A stretch of 64,000 nt of DNA from the NCBI RefSeq assembly GCF_902801725.1, contig NZ_CADCJB010000002.1, positions 1-64,000 of the forward strand. The letters run 5' to 3'. Of the stretch, positions 35,975 through 45,182 are shown piece by piece. The notes beneath the pieces are model-generated. The model was given only the letters and a program-made list of their open reading frames with translations. It did no database searches and was not told the origin of the DNA. Position 1 is the stretch's first letter. Each line of letters begins with the position of its first letter. The stretch is from an uncultured Methanobrevibacter sp. (GTDB lineage Archaea; Methanobacteriota; Methanobacteria; Methanobacteriales; Methanobacteriaceae). The translations under genes and the position numbers were made by a program.

Positions 35975-37453
35975 TCATTCGTAAGCTTTGGTCAGTAATT
36001 CAAGTAAATGTAAAGTTTTTATATCTCCGCATCCGATTGCATCCAAACCGTCCTGGATGTTTAGTTTACAAAACGGACAGATTGATATCACCGCATCGGC
36101 ATCGGTTTCTTTAATCATTTCTGCCTTTGATTTGGATAAGTCCATTGCAATTTCAGGTTTTCCGGATTTTATTCCTCCTCCGGCACCGCAGCATTGACAT
36201 GGATATTTCATTTCATTGAATTTGATTCCTGGAATCATTTCAATAATTTCACGAGGAGCATCTTTAATTCCCTGACTTCTGCCTAAATGACAAGGATCAT
36301 GATAGGTAACGGTCATGTCAACTTCTTTTAATTTGCTTGCATCTATCTTATCCACTAGGAATTCGCTGATGTCCATCACATGCAATTTTGAACCGAATTC
36401 AGGGTGATTGCTTTTTAGGGTAGCTCCACAACCGGAACAAATTGTAATTATTGTATCGTAATCCTTGAAAACTTCCTTATTTTTGTCTACAAGGTCTTGA
36501 ACGATGTCAGTCTGTCCGGTTCTTAAAAGAGGGGATCCGCAGCAAACTTGGCCTTCCGGAACATCTATATCAATTCCATTTTCTTTAAAAACATCCACAA
36601 GCATTTGACCAAGTTCTGGAAATTTGTAATCAACCATACATCCGGTGAAAAATGCGATTTTTGAGTTTTTATAATTTTCAGCCTGTTCGATGAAAGGGGT
36701 ATTGTCGGTTGTTACTGACCTTCCGCTTTTCAGGATATTTTCTTTAAATGCGACATGTTCAGGGAGAGGTCCTGAACCGTTTGCAACTGCAATTGCTCTC
36801 ATTTTTTCAATTGCATCGCCGAATGTGTTGATGTTTTTAGGACAGACTGCTAAACATTTACCGCAGCTGGTACAATTGTACAAACCTTCGTCCAAAGCTT
36901 CTTTTAGTCTGTCAAAGTTCTCCCTTGGATCAGTTTCAAATTTATTTATGTATCTCATCAGGTAAGGGCCACCGAATTCTTCAGTTGCAATGTTGACAAC
37001 AGGACATGTTGAAAGACAGGAGTAGCATTCAATACAGCTTCTTACTTTTTTGGTGTCCTTTGTGTCTTCCTTTGTGATTGAAGTATCAAGCCCATTGCAT
37101 TTGTGGTCACATTGAAGGGATAATTCTAAATCTTTTACTTTTGCTTCGATACTGGATTTATCGACAATCAAGTCTTTAATTACCGGAAAGTTAAGCGGTT
37201 CAATTATTGCACCGTCTTTAATATCCTTTTGACATGCGAGAGCACCATTTCCTTTAAACAATATTCCGCATGATCCGCATTGTCCTGCCCTGCAGGATTT
37301 TCTAAAACTAATGTCTGCATCATATTTTTCATTAATGGCTTGAAGTGCATCCAATACTTTCATTTGGGGTGTTTCTTCAATTTCATAACACTCTAAATGG
37401 GGTTCATCATCCGTTTCAGGGTTGAACCTGGAAACATATACCTTTATCATCAT
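35975..37453 (-). CDS. tfrB: CoM/CoB-dependent fumarate reductase subunit B
   Basis: 492 aa. An N-terminal [2Fe-2S] domain (CRAGQCGSCGILFKGNGALAC, residues of about 54-74) is followed by two [4Fe-4S] motifs (CIECYSCLSTCP and CTSCGKCLAVCP). Two CCG heterodisulfide-reductase-like domains end the chain (FFTGCMVDYKFPEL, CCGSPLLRTGQ and CQCCGAGGGI). Thiol:fumarate reductase reduces fumarate with coenzymes M and B, giving succinate and the heterodisulfide for biosynthesis. Subunit A is not in this window. GGAGGG precedes ATG 37453. Confidence 0.93.
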   Translation of the reverse strand: MMIKVYVSRFNPETDDEPHLECYEIEETPQMKVLDALQAINEKYDADISFRKSCRAGQCGSCGILFKGNGALACQKDIKDGAIIEPLNFPVIKDLIVDKSSIEAKVKDLELSLQCDHKCNGLDTSITKEDTKDTKKVRSCIECYSCLSTCPVVNIATEEFGGPYLMRYINKFETDPRENFDRLKEALDEGLYNCTSCGKCLAVCPKNINTFGDAIEKMRAIAVANGSGPLPEHVAFKENILKSGRSVTTDNTPFIEQAENYKNSKIAFFTGCMVDYKFPELGQMLVDVFKENGIDIDVPEGQVCCGSPLLRTGQTDIVQDLVDKNKEVFKDYDTIITICSGCGATLKSNHPEFGSKLHVMDISEFLVDKIDASKLKEVDMTVTYHDPCHLGRSQGIKDAPREIIEMIPGIKFNEMKYPCQCCGAGGGIKSGKPEIAMDLSKSKAEMIKETDADAVISICPFCKLNIQDGLDAIGCGDIKTLHLLELLTKAYE

Positions 37454-37558
37454 TTTCCCTCCAATATATTATAAGTTTATAAAATATTATAATATAATAT
37501 TTATATATTAAACTATTATATAATTATTGTATTAACAGATTATTTTGAGGAAAATATA

Positions 37559-39454
37559 ATGAATTTAAAAGAATTAGTTACAGGAGTTGGCGGTGAAAAG
37601 CAATTTTTACTTGGTAATGAAGCTGCTGTAAGAGGAGTAATAGAGGCAGGCGTTTCTATTGCAGCTACTTATCCGGGAACTCCTTCATCAGAAATTGGAA
37701 ATGTATTATCGGTATTGGCTAAAGATGCAAATATTTATTTTGAATTTTCCACAAACGAAAAAGTGGCAATGGAGGTTGCAGCTACTGCTGCTGCTTCTGG
37801 ATTACGTTCATTTACATTTATGAAGCATGTAGGAATGAATGTCGCAAGCGATTCATTCATGACAACTGCATATTCTGGAGTTAGAGGAGGAATGGTGATA
37901 TTGTCTGCTGATGACCCTTCACTTTTCTCATCTCAAAATGAACAGGACACACGTTACTATGCTAGATTGGCCAATGTTCCTGTTTTGGAACCGTCCAATT
38001 GTCAAGAAGTTAAAGACATGGTTAAATATGCATTTGATTTATCCGAACAATTTGAAATTCCGGTGATAGTTAGGACAACTACTCGCGTATCTCACATGAG
38101 AGGTGTTGTCGAATTTGGAGATGTTAAAGACAATTCCTCAAACAACGAGGATCACTGGAAAAGAGGTCACTTTAAAAAGGACCCTTCACAGTTTGTTCCG
38201 GTTCCTGCATTTGCAGGGGATATGCATGTCAGGCTATGGGATAAAGTTCATAAAATCGAAAAAATCACAAACCAAAGTGATTTAAATGTAGAAGTTGACT
38301 TTGCAGGTGATAAAAAATATGGTGTAATTTCATCAAGTAGTGCTTATAACTATGCTCATGATGTCGTCAAATTCAATGGTTTGGACATGGATATTTTGAA
38401 ATTAGGATTCTCATATCCGTTTCCACAGGAAAAAGTCGCTGAATTCCTAAGTGGTTTGGATGAAGTATTCATAGTTGAGGAAGTCGATCCGATAATGGAG
38501 AAGGATACTTTGGCAACTATCGCTTCCAAAAAACTGGATGTTGTTGTTCATGGTAAATTGGATGGAACTTTCCCTCTTTTCCATGAATTCAATTCAGATG
38601 TTGTTGCAGAAGGATTTAATAAAATATTGAACTTCAGTGATGATGCTGATGTTGATTATTCATCAAGTTTGGAAAAACTGTCCCAGGATATCCCATCACG
38701 TGCACCGGTATTATGTGCAGGATGTCCTCACAGGGCAATGTATTATGGAATAAACAGAGCCATTGAAGAGTTAGGATTAAAACCGGAAGATGTTGTATTT
38801 GCAACAGATATTGGATGTTATACGTTAGGAATCAATCCACCATATAATGCCGCCGATTACTCTCTGTCAATGGGTTCAAGTGTTGGGGACGGTTGTGGAT
38901 TTTCAGTTTCCACAGACCAGAAAGTTGCAGGTTTCATTGGAGACTCAACATTTTTCCACAGTGGAATTTCTCCATTAATCAATGCAGTTCACAATAAGCA
39001 CAACTTCGTATTGTCTGTTTTGGACAATAGGATTACTGCAATGACTGGTGGTCAGCCAAACCCCGGTATTCCGATTGACGGTATGGGTGATGAGGCACCT
39101 GAAGTTTCTATACGTAAATTGGCTTTGGCCTGTGGCTGTGATTATGTACGTGTAATCAATCCGTTCAATTTGGAACAGGTTGTCAAAACTTACAAGGAAG
39201 CTTTTGAAAGAAAAGATGCTGCAGTAATTGTATCAAAGGCACCATGTACCTTAATTAAAGGTTTGACTAAAAAACCTCCTGTAAAACTGGTTGAAAGTAA
39301 TTGTAATAACTGTGATAAATGTGTAAGTGAACTTGCATGTCCAGCTATTTCAAAAGTAAATGGAAAAATAGTTATTGATGAATCACAATGTGATGGATGT
39401 AATGTCTGTATACAAGTCTGTAGATATGGTGCTCTAGAAGCAGGTAGGATGTGA
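37559..39454 (+). CDS. iorA: indolepyruvate:ferredoxin oxidoreductase alpha subunit
   Basis: 631 aa. The N-terminal pyrimidine-binding domain has AATYPGTPSSEIGNVLSVL and FMKHVGMNVASDSFM. The thiamine-diphosphate domain has FATDIGCYTLG, GFIGDSTFFHSGISPLINAV and the cofactor loop DNRITAMTGGQPNPG. The C-terminus is a ferredoxin domain with CNNCDKCVSELACP and CDGCNVCIQVC. With IorB it interconverts aryl pyruvates and arylacetyl-CoA using ferredoxin and CoA. It lies four bases before iorB. TATA-like tttatatatt lies near 37500. Confidence 0.96.
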   Translation: MNLKELVTGVGGEKQFLLGNEAAVRGVIEAGVSIAATYPGTPSSEIGNVLSVLAKDANIYFEFSTNEKVAMEVAATAAASGLRSFTFMKHVGMNVASDSFMTTAYSGVRGGMVILSADDPSLFSSQNEQDTRYYARLANVPVLEPSNCQEVKDMVKYAFDLSEQFEIPVIVRTTTRVSHMRGVVEFGDVKDNSSNNEDHWKRGHFKKDPSQFVPVPAFAGDMHVRLWDKVHKIEKITNQSDLNVEVDFAGDKKYGVISSSSAYNYAHDVVKFNGLDMDILKLGFSYPFPQEKVAEFLSGLDEVFIVEEVDPIMEKDTLATIASKKLDVVVHGKLDGTFPLFHEFNSDVVAEGFNKILNFSDDADVDYSSSLEKLSQDIPSRAPVLCAGCPHRAMYYGINRAIEELGLKPEDVVFATDIGCYTLGINPPYNAADYSLSMGSSVGDGCGFSVSTDQKVAGFIGDSTFFHSGISPLINAVHNKHNFVLSVLDNRITAMTGGQPNPGIPIDGMGDEAPEVSIRKLALACGCDYVRVINPFNLEQVVKTYKEAFERKDAAVIVSKAPCTLIKGLTKKPPVKLVESNCNNCDKCVSELACPAISKVNGKIVIDESQCDGCNVCIQVCRYGALEAGRM

Positions 39455-39458
39455 AAAA

Positions 39459-40043
39459 ATGGATAATCATTATAGTATATATATTTGTGGTGTAGGTGGC
39501 CAAGGAATTATTAAAACTTCCACAATTATTGGTGAAGCCGCAATGAATCAAGGTCTGGATGTAGTGATGAGTGAAATTCACGGTATGTCTCAAAGGGGAG
39601 GATCTGTTTCTACAGAACTTAAAATTGGGGGATACAATTCTTCAATCATTCCTAATCAGGGTGCAGATATGTTGCTTTCTTTTGAACCAATTGAAACAAT
39701 AAGAGGATTGGATAAGGTCAATTCAGAAACTAAAATTGTCTATAATACTCATCCAATCATTCCATCTTCATCCGATAAACCGTATCCTGATGTGGATAGC
39801 ATAACAAAAACATTAAAAGAAAATTTCAAACATGTTCTTCCTATTGAAGGAACTAGACTGGCTAGGGAGGTGGGAAGCGTTTTGGCATTGAACATGGTTT
39901 TGCTTGGTGCCGTTACTGCTGACGATAATTTCCCATTGTCAAAAGATTCAGTCATTGATGCAATGAAAAATAATTTAAAACCGAAGTTCCATGATATGAA
40001 TTTAAAAGCTATTGAGAGTGGATACAAATCAATTAAAGGTTAA
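39459..40043 (+). CDS. iorB: indolepyruvate:ferredoxin oxidoreductase beta subunit
   Basis: 194 aa, the gamma-type domain of 2-oxoacid oxidoreductases: YICGVGGQGIIKTSTIIGEA at the start and SEIHGMSQRGGSVSTELKI in the middle. It partners IorA; the four-base gap indicates coupled translation. It probably supports synthesis of aromatic amino acids from scavenged aryl acids, together with the PaaK-like ligase downstream. Confidence 0.95.
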   Translation: MDNHYSIYICGVGGQGIIKTSTIIGEAAMNQGLDVVMSEIHGMSQRGGSVSTELKIGGYNSSIIPNQGADMLLSFEPIETIRGLDKVNSETKIVYNTHPIIPSSSDKPYPDVDSITKTLKENFKHVLPIEGTRLAREVGSVLALNMVLLGAVTADDNFPLSKDSVIDAMKNNLKPKFHDMNLKAIESGYKSIKG

Positions 40044-40097
40044 AAATTTAAATACTATTTAAAATAAATCTTTTACTAGATAATGAGTTGTGGTATT

Positions 40098-40376
40098 ATG
40101 GTTTACAAAATTGATAATGCGATTGTAAAAAAAGATGTAACTGGTAAACTTACCTTAATTGATCCAGATAATGTTTTTGCTGATGAAGATGCATTTATTG
40201 CTGTTAAAAGCGATGATTTGATTACCATTCAACTTTTAATCAACGGTATTTTAAAAAATGATTTTAAAAGTTGGAGGGAATTAGGCACAATCCCTGAAAA
40301 TGAATCTCTCAAAAATCTTTTTGTCCGTTTAGGATATTCAAAAGAAGACGTAGCTAACATGATTAAAGAATTCTAG
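40098..40376 (+). CDS. small protein of unknown function after iorAB
   Basis: 92 aa from ATG 40098 (97 from ATG 40083). The later start follows GTGGT at useful spacing. Sequence from MVYKIDNAIVKK; two predicted strands (KLTLIDPDNVFADEDAFIAV) then helices, ending LGYSKEDVANMIKEF. No domain recognised and no membrane segment. It is on the same strand as iorAB but 55 bases away, so membership of that operon is possible, not shown. Confidence 0.7.
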   Translation: MVYKIDNAIVKKDVTGKLTLIDPDNVFADEDAFIAVKSDDLITIQLLINGILKNDFKSWRELGTIPENESLKNLFVRLGYSKEDVANMIKEF

Positions 40377-40609
40377 CTATTCTTTTATTTTTTTCATTTT
40401 TTTTCAATACTTTTTTTTAGTTTTTTTGGATTAATTTCATTTAGTAATATTGCTTTTATTTTTAAAAATTGAGGTTATATTGGATTATTTATATTATTCT
40501 TTAAAATTTATCCTTAAAAACCATTTTATTTAAATTATAATCATTTAAATTAAATATTAAACCTTTTTAATTATTTTTTACTAATTTATCTTTAGGAGGT
40601 GGATTTTTC

Positions 40610-41304
40610 ATGGCAGATTTTCAAGAGGACATGCTTTTTAAAAATGTTTCTGATGAAGATGCCGGTATCCTTTTAGAGATTATTGGTAAAAAATCAAAAA
40701 GGACTAAAGTATGGACAAAAGAATTGCGACACATTGACCCGTCATATTATAAGCCTGATTTGATTTTAGATTTTGGGTGATGAAAATTTAATTATAGAAT
40801 TTCAAAGCACTACTATAAATAATGACTTTTCAAGAAGAGCACATTCATATGTTGCTTTGACAGATCAAAATAAGAAAAATAACAAATGGGTTAATATTGT
40901 CGTTAGTTCCATTAAGTAAAAAAGGGGCCAATATTGTTGAGTATATTTATAAGGTTCTAAAAATTTTATTTAAATTAAAAAATTTAACAATATCCCAAAA
41001 AGATTTGGCGTATAGTATAATGTGGTTAACAACAGACAAGTTTGTTGAAGATTCATTGGAAAGGAATATTATTTGTGATTTGTTGGGTGGTAGAATGAGT
41101 TTAATCCATGAATATGGCGAAAATAAATTTAATGATGGTAAAACAGAAGGTATTGAACAGGGTATTGAACAGGGTATTGAACAGGGTATCGAACAAATTA
41201 TTTTGAATTTGCTAAACTCTGGTGACCTACCTGAAGAAATAGCTAAAAAAACAGAAGTGCCTTTAGATAAAGTAATTGAAATAAAAAATAAAAATAATTT
41301 ATAG
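40610..41304 (+). pseudogene. Rpn-like PD-(D/E)XK nuclease/putative transposase, twice frameshifted
   Basis: The start ATG 40610 follows a perfect GGAGGTGG. The chain reads MADFQEDMLFKNVSDEDAGI to a TGA at 40778-40780. It resumes one base over (DENLIIEFQSTTIN) to a TAA at 40917-40919, and shifts by one base again (PLSKKGANIVEYIYKVL) to the true end at 41304. Joined, it is the Rpn family pattern: PDLILDFG-DENLIIEFQS holds the nuclease core (D...E-x-Q), and the C-terminus has the typical GIEQ repeats. Both shifts are single extra bases. Such genes spread between genomes; this copy sits inside the aromatic-acid gene set. Confidence 0.8.
41149..41196 (+). repeat. 12-bp tandem repeat, four copies, encoding GIEQ
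   Basis: Three exact copies of ggtattgaacag followed by one with two changes. The in-frame coiled linker is typical of Rpn-like proteins. Confidence 0.95.
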
Positions 41305-41325
41305 AAAAGATTTTAATCTTTTCTA
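41302..41325. terminator. bidirectional hairpin after the Rpn pseudogene and ACT gene
   Basis: tagaaaagatt (41302-41312) and aatcttttcta (41315-41325), perfect 11-bp arms with a two-base loop, covering both stop codons of the convergent genes. Confidence 0.6.
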
Positions 41326-41754
41326 AATTTCTTTAATGTCTTCAATGTTTAAAATTTTGACATCACTATCTTCTAAAACTTCAATAGCTTTTTCCATATT
41401 TTCTAATCTCATAACTACAATAGCTTCATCAGTTTTGTTACTTACAAATGCGTATAAATATTCTAAATTGATTCCTTTTTCATCGAAGATTGCTAATGTG
41501 GAATTTAGGCCGTTTGGTTCATCTGGAACTGCTAAGATGATAACATCATTTTCTTTTACAACAAAACCATCTTTTTCAAGGGCATTAATTGCCTTTTCAT
41601 TGTCAGAAACAATCAATCTTAAAATTCCATATTTTGTTGTATCTGCTATTGAAAGCGCACGAATGTTGATATTTTCCTTAGCTAGTGTGTCAATAGCTTT
41701 TTTAATTCTTCCTTCTTTGTTTTCGATAAATATTGAAATTTGTTGAACTACCAT
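41323..41754 (-). CDS. tandem ACT domain protein
   Basis: 143 aa made of two ACT domains (KEGRIKKAIDTLAKENINIR and DEPNGLNSTLAIFDEKGINL at their starts). ACT domains bind amino acids. This two-ACT type is regularly next to arylacetate-CoA ligase genes in methanogens, as here (nine bases after it), and probably senses aromatic amino acids to control the pathway. No catalytic domain. Confidence 0.9.
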   Translation of the reverse strand: MVVQQISIFIENKEGRIKKAIDTLAKENINIRALSIADTTKYGILRLIVSDNEKAINALEKDGFVVKENDVIILAVPDEPNGLNSTLAIFDEKGINLEYLYAFVSNKTDEAIVVMRLENMEKAIEVLEDSDVKILNIEDIKEI

Positions 41755-41762
41755 TATATCAC

Positions 41763-43064
41763 CTATTCAAAATTTCTTTCATCTATTACACGAACAGCTT
41801 TACCTTCACTTCTTGGAAGTGAATCTGGTTCACATAATGTTACATCTACTCTTAAACCAGTTTCTGATCTAATTGATGCTTGGATTTGTTTTTCTACTCT
41901 TTCCATTTCTTTCATTTCATCGGAGAATAACTCTTTGGAAGCTTCTACCTTAACTTCGACCTCATCAAGAATGTCTGGTCTTGTTACATGAATCATGTAA
42001 TTAGGACTGATTCCTTTAATTTTGAGCAATGCTTTTTCAATTTGTGATGGGAATACCATTACACCTTTGATTTTAAGCATGTCATCACTTCTTCCAGTGA
42101 TTCTGGTCATTCTTACAGTTGTTCTTCCACATTCACATTTTTCACCAATCAATGAAGTCAGGTCTTTTGTTCTAAATCTTAAAATAGGCATTCCAGTTTT
42201 AGTTAGGGATGTTAAAACAAGTTCTCCTTTTTCACCGTAATTTAATGTTTCGCCGGTGTCTGAATCGATGATTTCTGGGTAGAAATGATCGTCTTGGATA
42301 TGCATTCCGTTTTGTTCGCCACATTCCTGAGCAACTCCAGGTCCCATTACCTCGGTTAATCCATAAATGTTGTAAGCTTTAATTCCAAGAGATGTTTCAA
42401 TTCTTTTTCTCATCTCGCCAGTCCACATTTCAGCCCCATGTATTCCTGCTTTAAGATTAATGTCTTCTAATGGAATTCCAGCTTTTTCTCTTGATTCACC
42501 AAGGTATGCCGCATATGAAGGGGTACAAGTTAGGATATCACTTTGGAAATCTACCATGGTGTCAAGCTGCCTTTTTGTATTTCCTGCTGAAATTGGTAGG
42601 GTTATGGCACCCATTTTATTTCCTCCGTGGTGAATACCGAAACCTCCTGTAAACAATCCGTATCCATAAGCATTTTGGATAATATATTCTTTTTCAGCAC
42701 CAACCATCTTAAGGCCACGTGCAATACATTCACCCCAAATATCCAAGTCATCTTGTGTGTATGCAGTTACGGTCGGTTTTCCGGTTGTTCCTGAGGATGC
42801 GTGAACTTCAACAATTTCTTCGCGAGGTACTGCAAGTAATCCTAAAGGATAAGCTTCCCTTAAATCGCTTTTTGTTGTAAATGGAATTTTTTCGATATCC
42901 TTTAAAGTTTTGATGTCTTCCGGCTTTAATCCGATTTCATCAAATCTCTTTTTATAAAATTCAATATTTTCATATGCGTGCTTGACAGTTTTCTTAAGTC
43001 TTTCAAGCTGGAGCGCCTCTTTTTCATCTTTATTCATACATTCTGCTTTTTCGTTCCAAAACAT
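41763..43064 (-). CDS. phenylacetate-CoA ligase family enzyme (PaaK-like)
   Basis: 433 aa, the normal PaaK length. The adenylate-forming core motif is [16 protein letters not shown] near residues 87-102; [27 protein letters not shown] and FRTKDLTSL follow, and the C-terminal lysine motif region is [16 protein letters not shown]. It activates aryl acids such as phenylacetate or indoleacetate to CoA esters, which IorAB can reductively carboxylate to aryl pyruvates. The genes are on opposite strands, separated by a pseudogene, but clearly form one functional module. Confidence 0.92.
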   Translation of the reverse strand: MFWNEKAECMNKDEKEALQLERLKKTVKHAYENIEFYKKRFDEIGLKPEDIKTLKDIEKIPFTTKSDLREAYPLGLLAVPREEIVEVHASSGTTGKPTVTAYTQDDLDIWGECIARGLKMVGAEKEYIIQNAYGYGLFTGGFGIHHGGNKMGAITLPISAGNTKRQLDTMVDFQSDILTCTPSYAAYLGESREKAGIPLEDINLKAGIHGAEMWTGEMRKRIETSLGIKAYNIYGLTEVMGPGVAQECGEQNGMHIQDDHFYPEIIDSDTGETLNYGEKGELVLTSLTKTGMPILRFRTKDLTSLIGEKCECGRTTVRMTRITGRSDDMLKIKGVMVFPSQIEKALLKIKGISPNYMIHVTRPDILDEVEVKVEASKELFSDEMKEMERVEKQIQASIRSETGLRVDVTLCEPDSLPRSEGKAVRVIDERNFE

Positions 43065-43174
43065 AGTATCCCTATTTTAATATTTTTTTAATATGTTTAA
43101 TTATTAGGTTGAAGTACTATAAAAATTTATAATGTTGTTTAATAATTGGGGGATTATTATGATAAAAATATGTG

Positions 43175-43192
43175 ATGTACATTATAGTACAT
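43175..43192. promoter_or_regulatory. 18-bp palindrome upstream of the SSF symporter promoter
   Basis: atgtac-attata-gtacat, perfect 6-bp arms. It lies about 25 bases upstream of a TATA box (tttatatatc near 43215) that should drive the symporter gene, and about 110 bases before the start of the divergent PaaK-like gene. It is a possible regulator-binding site for either. Confidence 0.5.
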
Positions 43193-43273
43193 TGATGTAT
43201 CTTTATGCTAATATTTATATATCTTTTATAATATATAACTAATTGTATTATTATTTTTAAGAGGTAATTATTT

Positions 43274-44884
43274 ATGGATGTAATGATTTTGGCAATTGTA
43301 TTTATAATCTACATTTTTGCTTTAGTTCTTGTAGGTTATTATGCATTCAAAAAAACTAATTCCTCTGAAGATTTTATGATAGCTGGTAAAGATACTCATC
43401 CATTTGTCATGGCAATGAGTTATGGTGCTACTTTTATTTCAACGGCGGCTATTGTTGGTTTTGGAGGTGTTGCTGGTCAATATGGTATGAGTGTTTTATG
43501 GCTGGCATTCTTGAATATTATTATTGGTGTGTTCATCGCTTTTGTATTTTTAGGAAAAAGAACTCGACGTATGGGTCATGCTTTGGAATCATTGACTTTT
43601 CCAGAGTTTTTAGGTAAACGTTTTGACAGTAAGTTTATTCAGTCAGTATCTGGATTAATTATTTTTTGTGCAATGCCGATTTATGCTGCTGTCGTATTGA
43701 TTGGTGCTGCTAGATTTTTGGAATCATCTCTGTTGATTGATTTCAGTATTGCACTTTTAATTTTATCAATCATTATTACATTTTATGTTCTATTTGGAGG
43801 AATACGTGGTGTAATGTATACTGATGCACTTCAGGGAACAATTATGGTTTTAGCCATGGTTTTCCTGCTTGTATTTGTATATTGGTTGCTTGGCGGAATC
43901 GATACTGCAAATACTGCACTTACGAATATGAGTAACTTGTATCCTGCCGATGCTCTGGCTACGGGTGGAACCGGTTGGACTTCTTTTCCGGAATTTGGAA
44001 CACCATTCTGGTGGTCTTTAGTTTCATCTACTTTAATTGGTGTGGGTATTGGGGTACTCGCACAGCCTTCATTAATTGTAAGGTTCATGACTGTTAAATC
44101 TGACAAGGAATTGAACAGGTCTGTTTTAATTGGAGGAATATTCATTGCAATCATGCCTACAACCGCTTACATTGTAGGTTCACTTTCAAATGTGTATTTC
44201 ATGGATAAATTGGGTAAAATTGCAGTGGATGTTGTTGGAGGAAATATTGATAAGATTATTCCTACATTCATTACAATGGCACTGCCTGAATGGTTTGTAT
44301 ATATTTTCCTATTGTCATTGATTGCAGCTGCAATGTCAACCATATCCTCACAACTGCATACTCAGGGAACAGCATTTGGTGTAGATATATATCATACTTT
44401 AAGAGACAAATCAAAACAAAAATTGGATCAGGTGTCAATTTCCAGGGTGGGTATTTTAATAGCTATTATTTTGGCATTGATCATGGCATTTTCACTTCCG
44501 GGAAGTGTGGTTGCACTTGGAACAAGTCTGTTCTTTGAAATTTGTGCAGCGGCATTCCTGCCGGTATTTTTAGGTGCACTTTACTGGAAAGGAATTACAA
44601 GACTTGGAGCAATTGCAGGAATATTGTCCGGAACATTTGTAAGTCTGTTTTGGTTAATGTTTGTATTCAAAAAGACTGCAGTTGGTCTTGGAATTTGTAA
44701 CTTCATATTTGGTGTTGATACGCTCTTGCCTGCAGCACCATGGCCGTTTATTGATGTAATGTTAATTGCTGTTCCAATTTCAGCAATATTCGTAATCGTT
44801 GTAAGTCTGCTTACCCAGCCTCCTGCACAAGAGACAATCGATAAAGCATTTTCAAAAATAGACACTAAGGGAAGTGATGCATAA
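43274..44884 (+). CDS. sodium:solute symporter family protein
   Basis: 536 aa with about 13 membrane segments. The SSF fold is recognised by AGKDTHPFVMAMSYGATFIST, FPEFLGKRFDS, YVLFGGIRGVMYTDALQG and LSLIAAAMSTISSQLHTQGT. It takes up an organic solute with Na+. The divergent arylacetate-CoA ligase suggests a carboxylate such as an aryl acid or acetate, but this is inference. Its stop overlaps the ATG of a 37-aa partner by one base. Confidence 0.93.
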   Translation: MDVMILAIVFIIYIFALVLVGYYAFKKTNSSEDFMIAGKDTHPFVMAMSYGATFISTAAIVGFGGVAGQYGMSVLWLAFLNIIIGVFIAFVFLGKRTRRMGHALESLTFPEFLGKRFDSKFIQSVSGLIIFCAMPIYAAVVLIGAARFLESSLLIDFSIALLILSIIITFYVLFGGIRGVMYTDALQGTIMVLAMVFLLVFVYWLLGGIDTANTALTNMSNLYPADALATGGTGWTSFPEFGTPFWWSLVSSTLIGVGIGVLAQPSLIVRFMTVKSDKELNRSVLIGGIFIAIMPTTAYIVGSLSNVYFMDKLGKIAVDVVGGNIDKIIPTFITMALPEWFVYIFLLSLIAAAMSTISSQLHTQGTAFGVDIYHTLRDKSKQKLDQVSISRVGILIAIILALIMAFSLPGSVVALGTSLFFEICAAAFLPVFLGALYWKGITRLGAIAGILSGTFVSLFWLMFVFKKTAVGLGICNFIFGVDTLLPAAPWPFIDVMLIAVPISAIFVIVVSLLTQPPAQETIDKAFSKIDTKGSDA

Positions 44885-44997
44885 TGATGATTTTAGGAAT
44901 TGAAGACCCTTTGATTTGGGGTGTTTATATTGGAATTATCTTATCCACACTTTTATGTATTGTTTATGGTGTTGTGAACTGGAATAAGGGAGATTAG
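44884..44997 (+). CDS. small symporter accessory protein
   Basis: 37 aa: MMILGIEDPLIWGVYIGIIL, then STLLCIVYGVVNWNKGD. One membrane helix with a short N-terminal E-D-P motif and a C-terminal W-N-K-G-D. It overlaps the symporter stop (taATG) and matches the layout of the small accessory proteins found beside SSF symporters in methanogens. Probably a stabilising subunit. Confidence 0.82.
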   Translation: MMILGIEDPLIWGVYIGIILSTLLCIVYGVVNWNKGD

Positions 44998-45042
44998 AAT
45001 ACTTTTCATAATGAAAGATGTAATTTTAATTTCCTTTGTTTG

Positions 45043-45068
45043 TGAGTTATTGCTATAACTCATTTTTT
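45043..45068 (+). terminator. intrinsic-type terminator after the symporter genes
   Basis: tgagttat (45043-45050) and ataactca (45055-45062) with loop tgct, then six T residues. Confidence 0.7.
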
Positions 45069-45150
45069 CTTATTTTTTTTTTAATATTTTCGATTTTAAC
45101 TTTTGTATTATTAAAATTCATGATATGATTCTACTAATGTGTGTTTAAAA

Positions 45151-45182
45151 AAGAAAAAAGTAAGGGTTCAGGATTCCCTTAC
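45151..45182 (-). terminator. hairpin plus T-run after the 584-aa adhesin-like gene
   Basis: Arms gtaaggg (45160-45166) and cccttac (45176-45182) lie at the stop codon; on the minus strand a TTTTTTCTTTTTT run follows. Confidence 0.7.

Noticed and set aside
41149-41196. Short direct repeats as a possible CRISPR or iteron array
   Set aside because: Twelve-bp units with no spacers, in frame with an Rpn-type GIEQ linker.
43160-43243. 27-codon micro-ORF upstream of the symporter
   Set aside because: It contains the likely TATA box for the downstream gene, so it would not lie on that transcript; no promoter of its own is evident.
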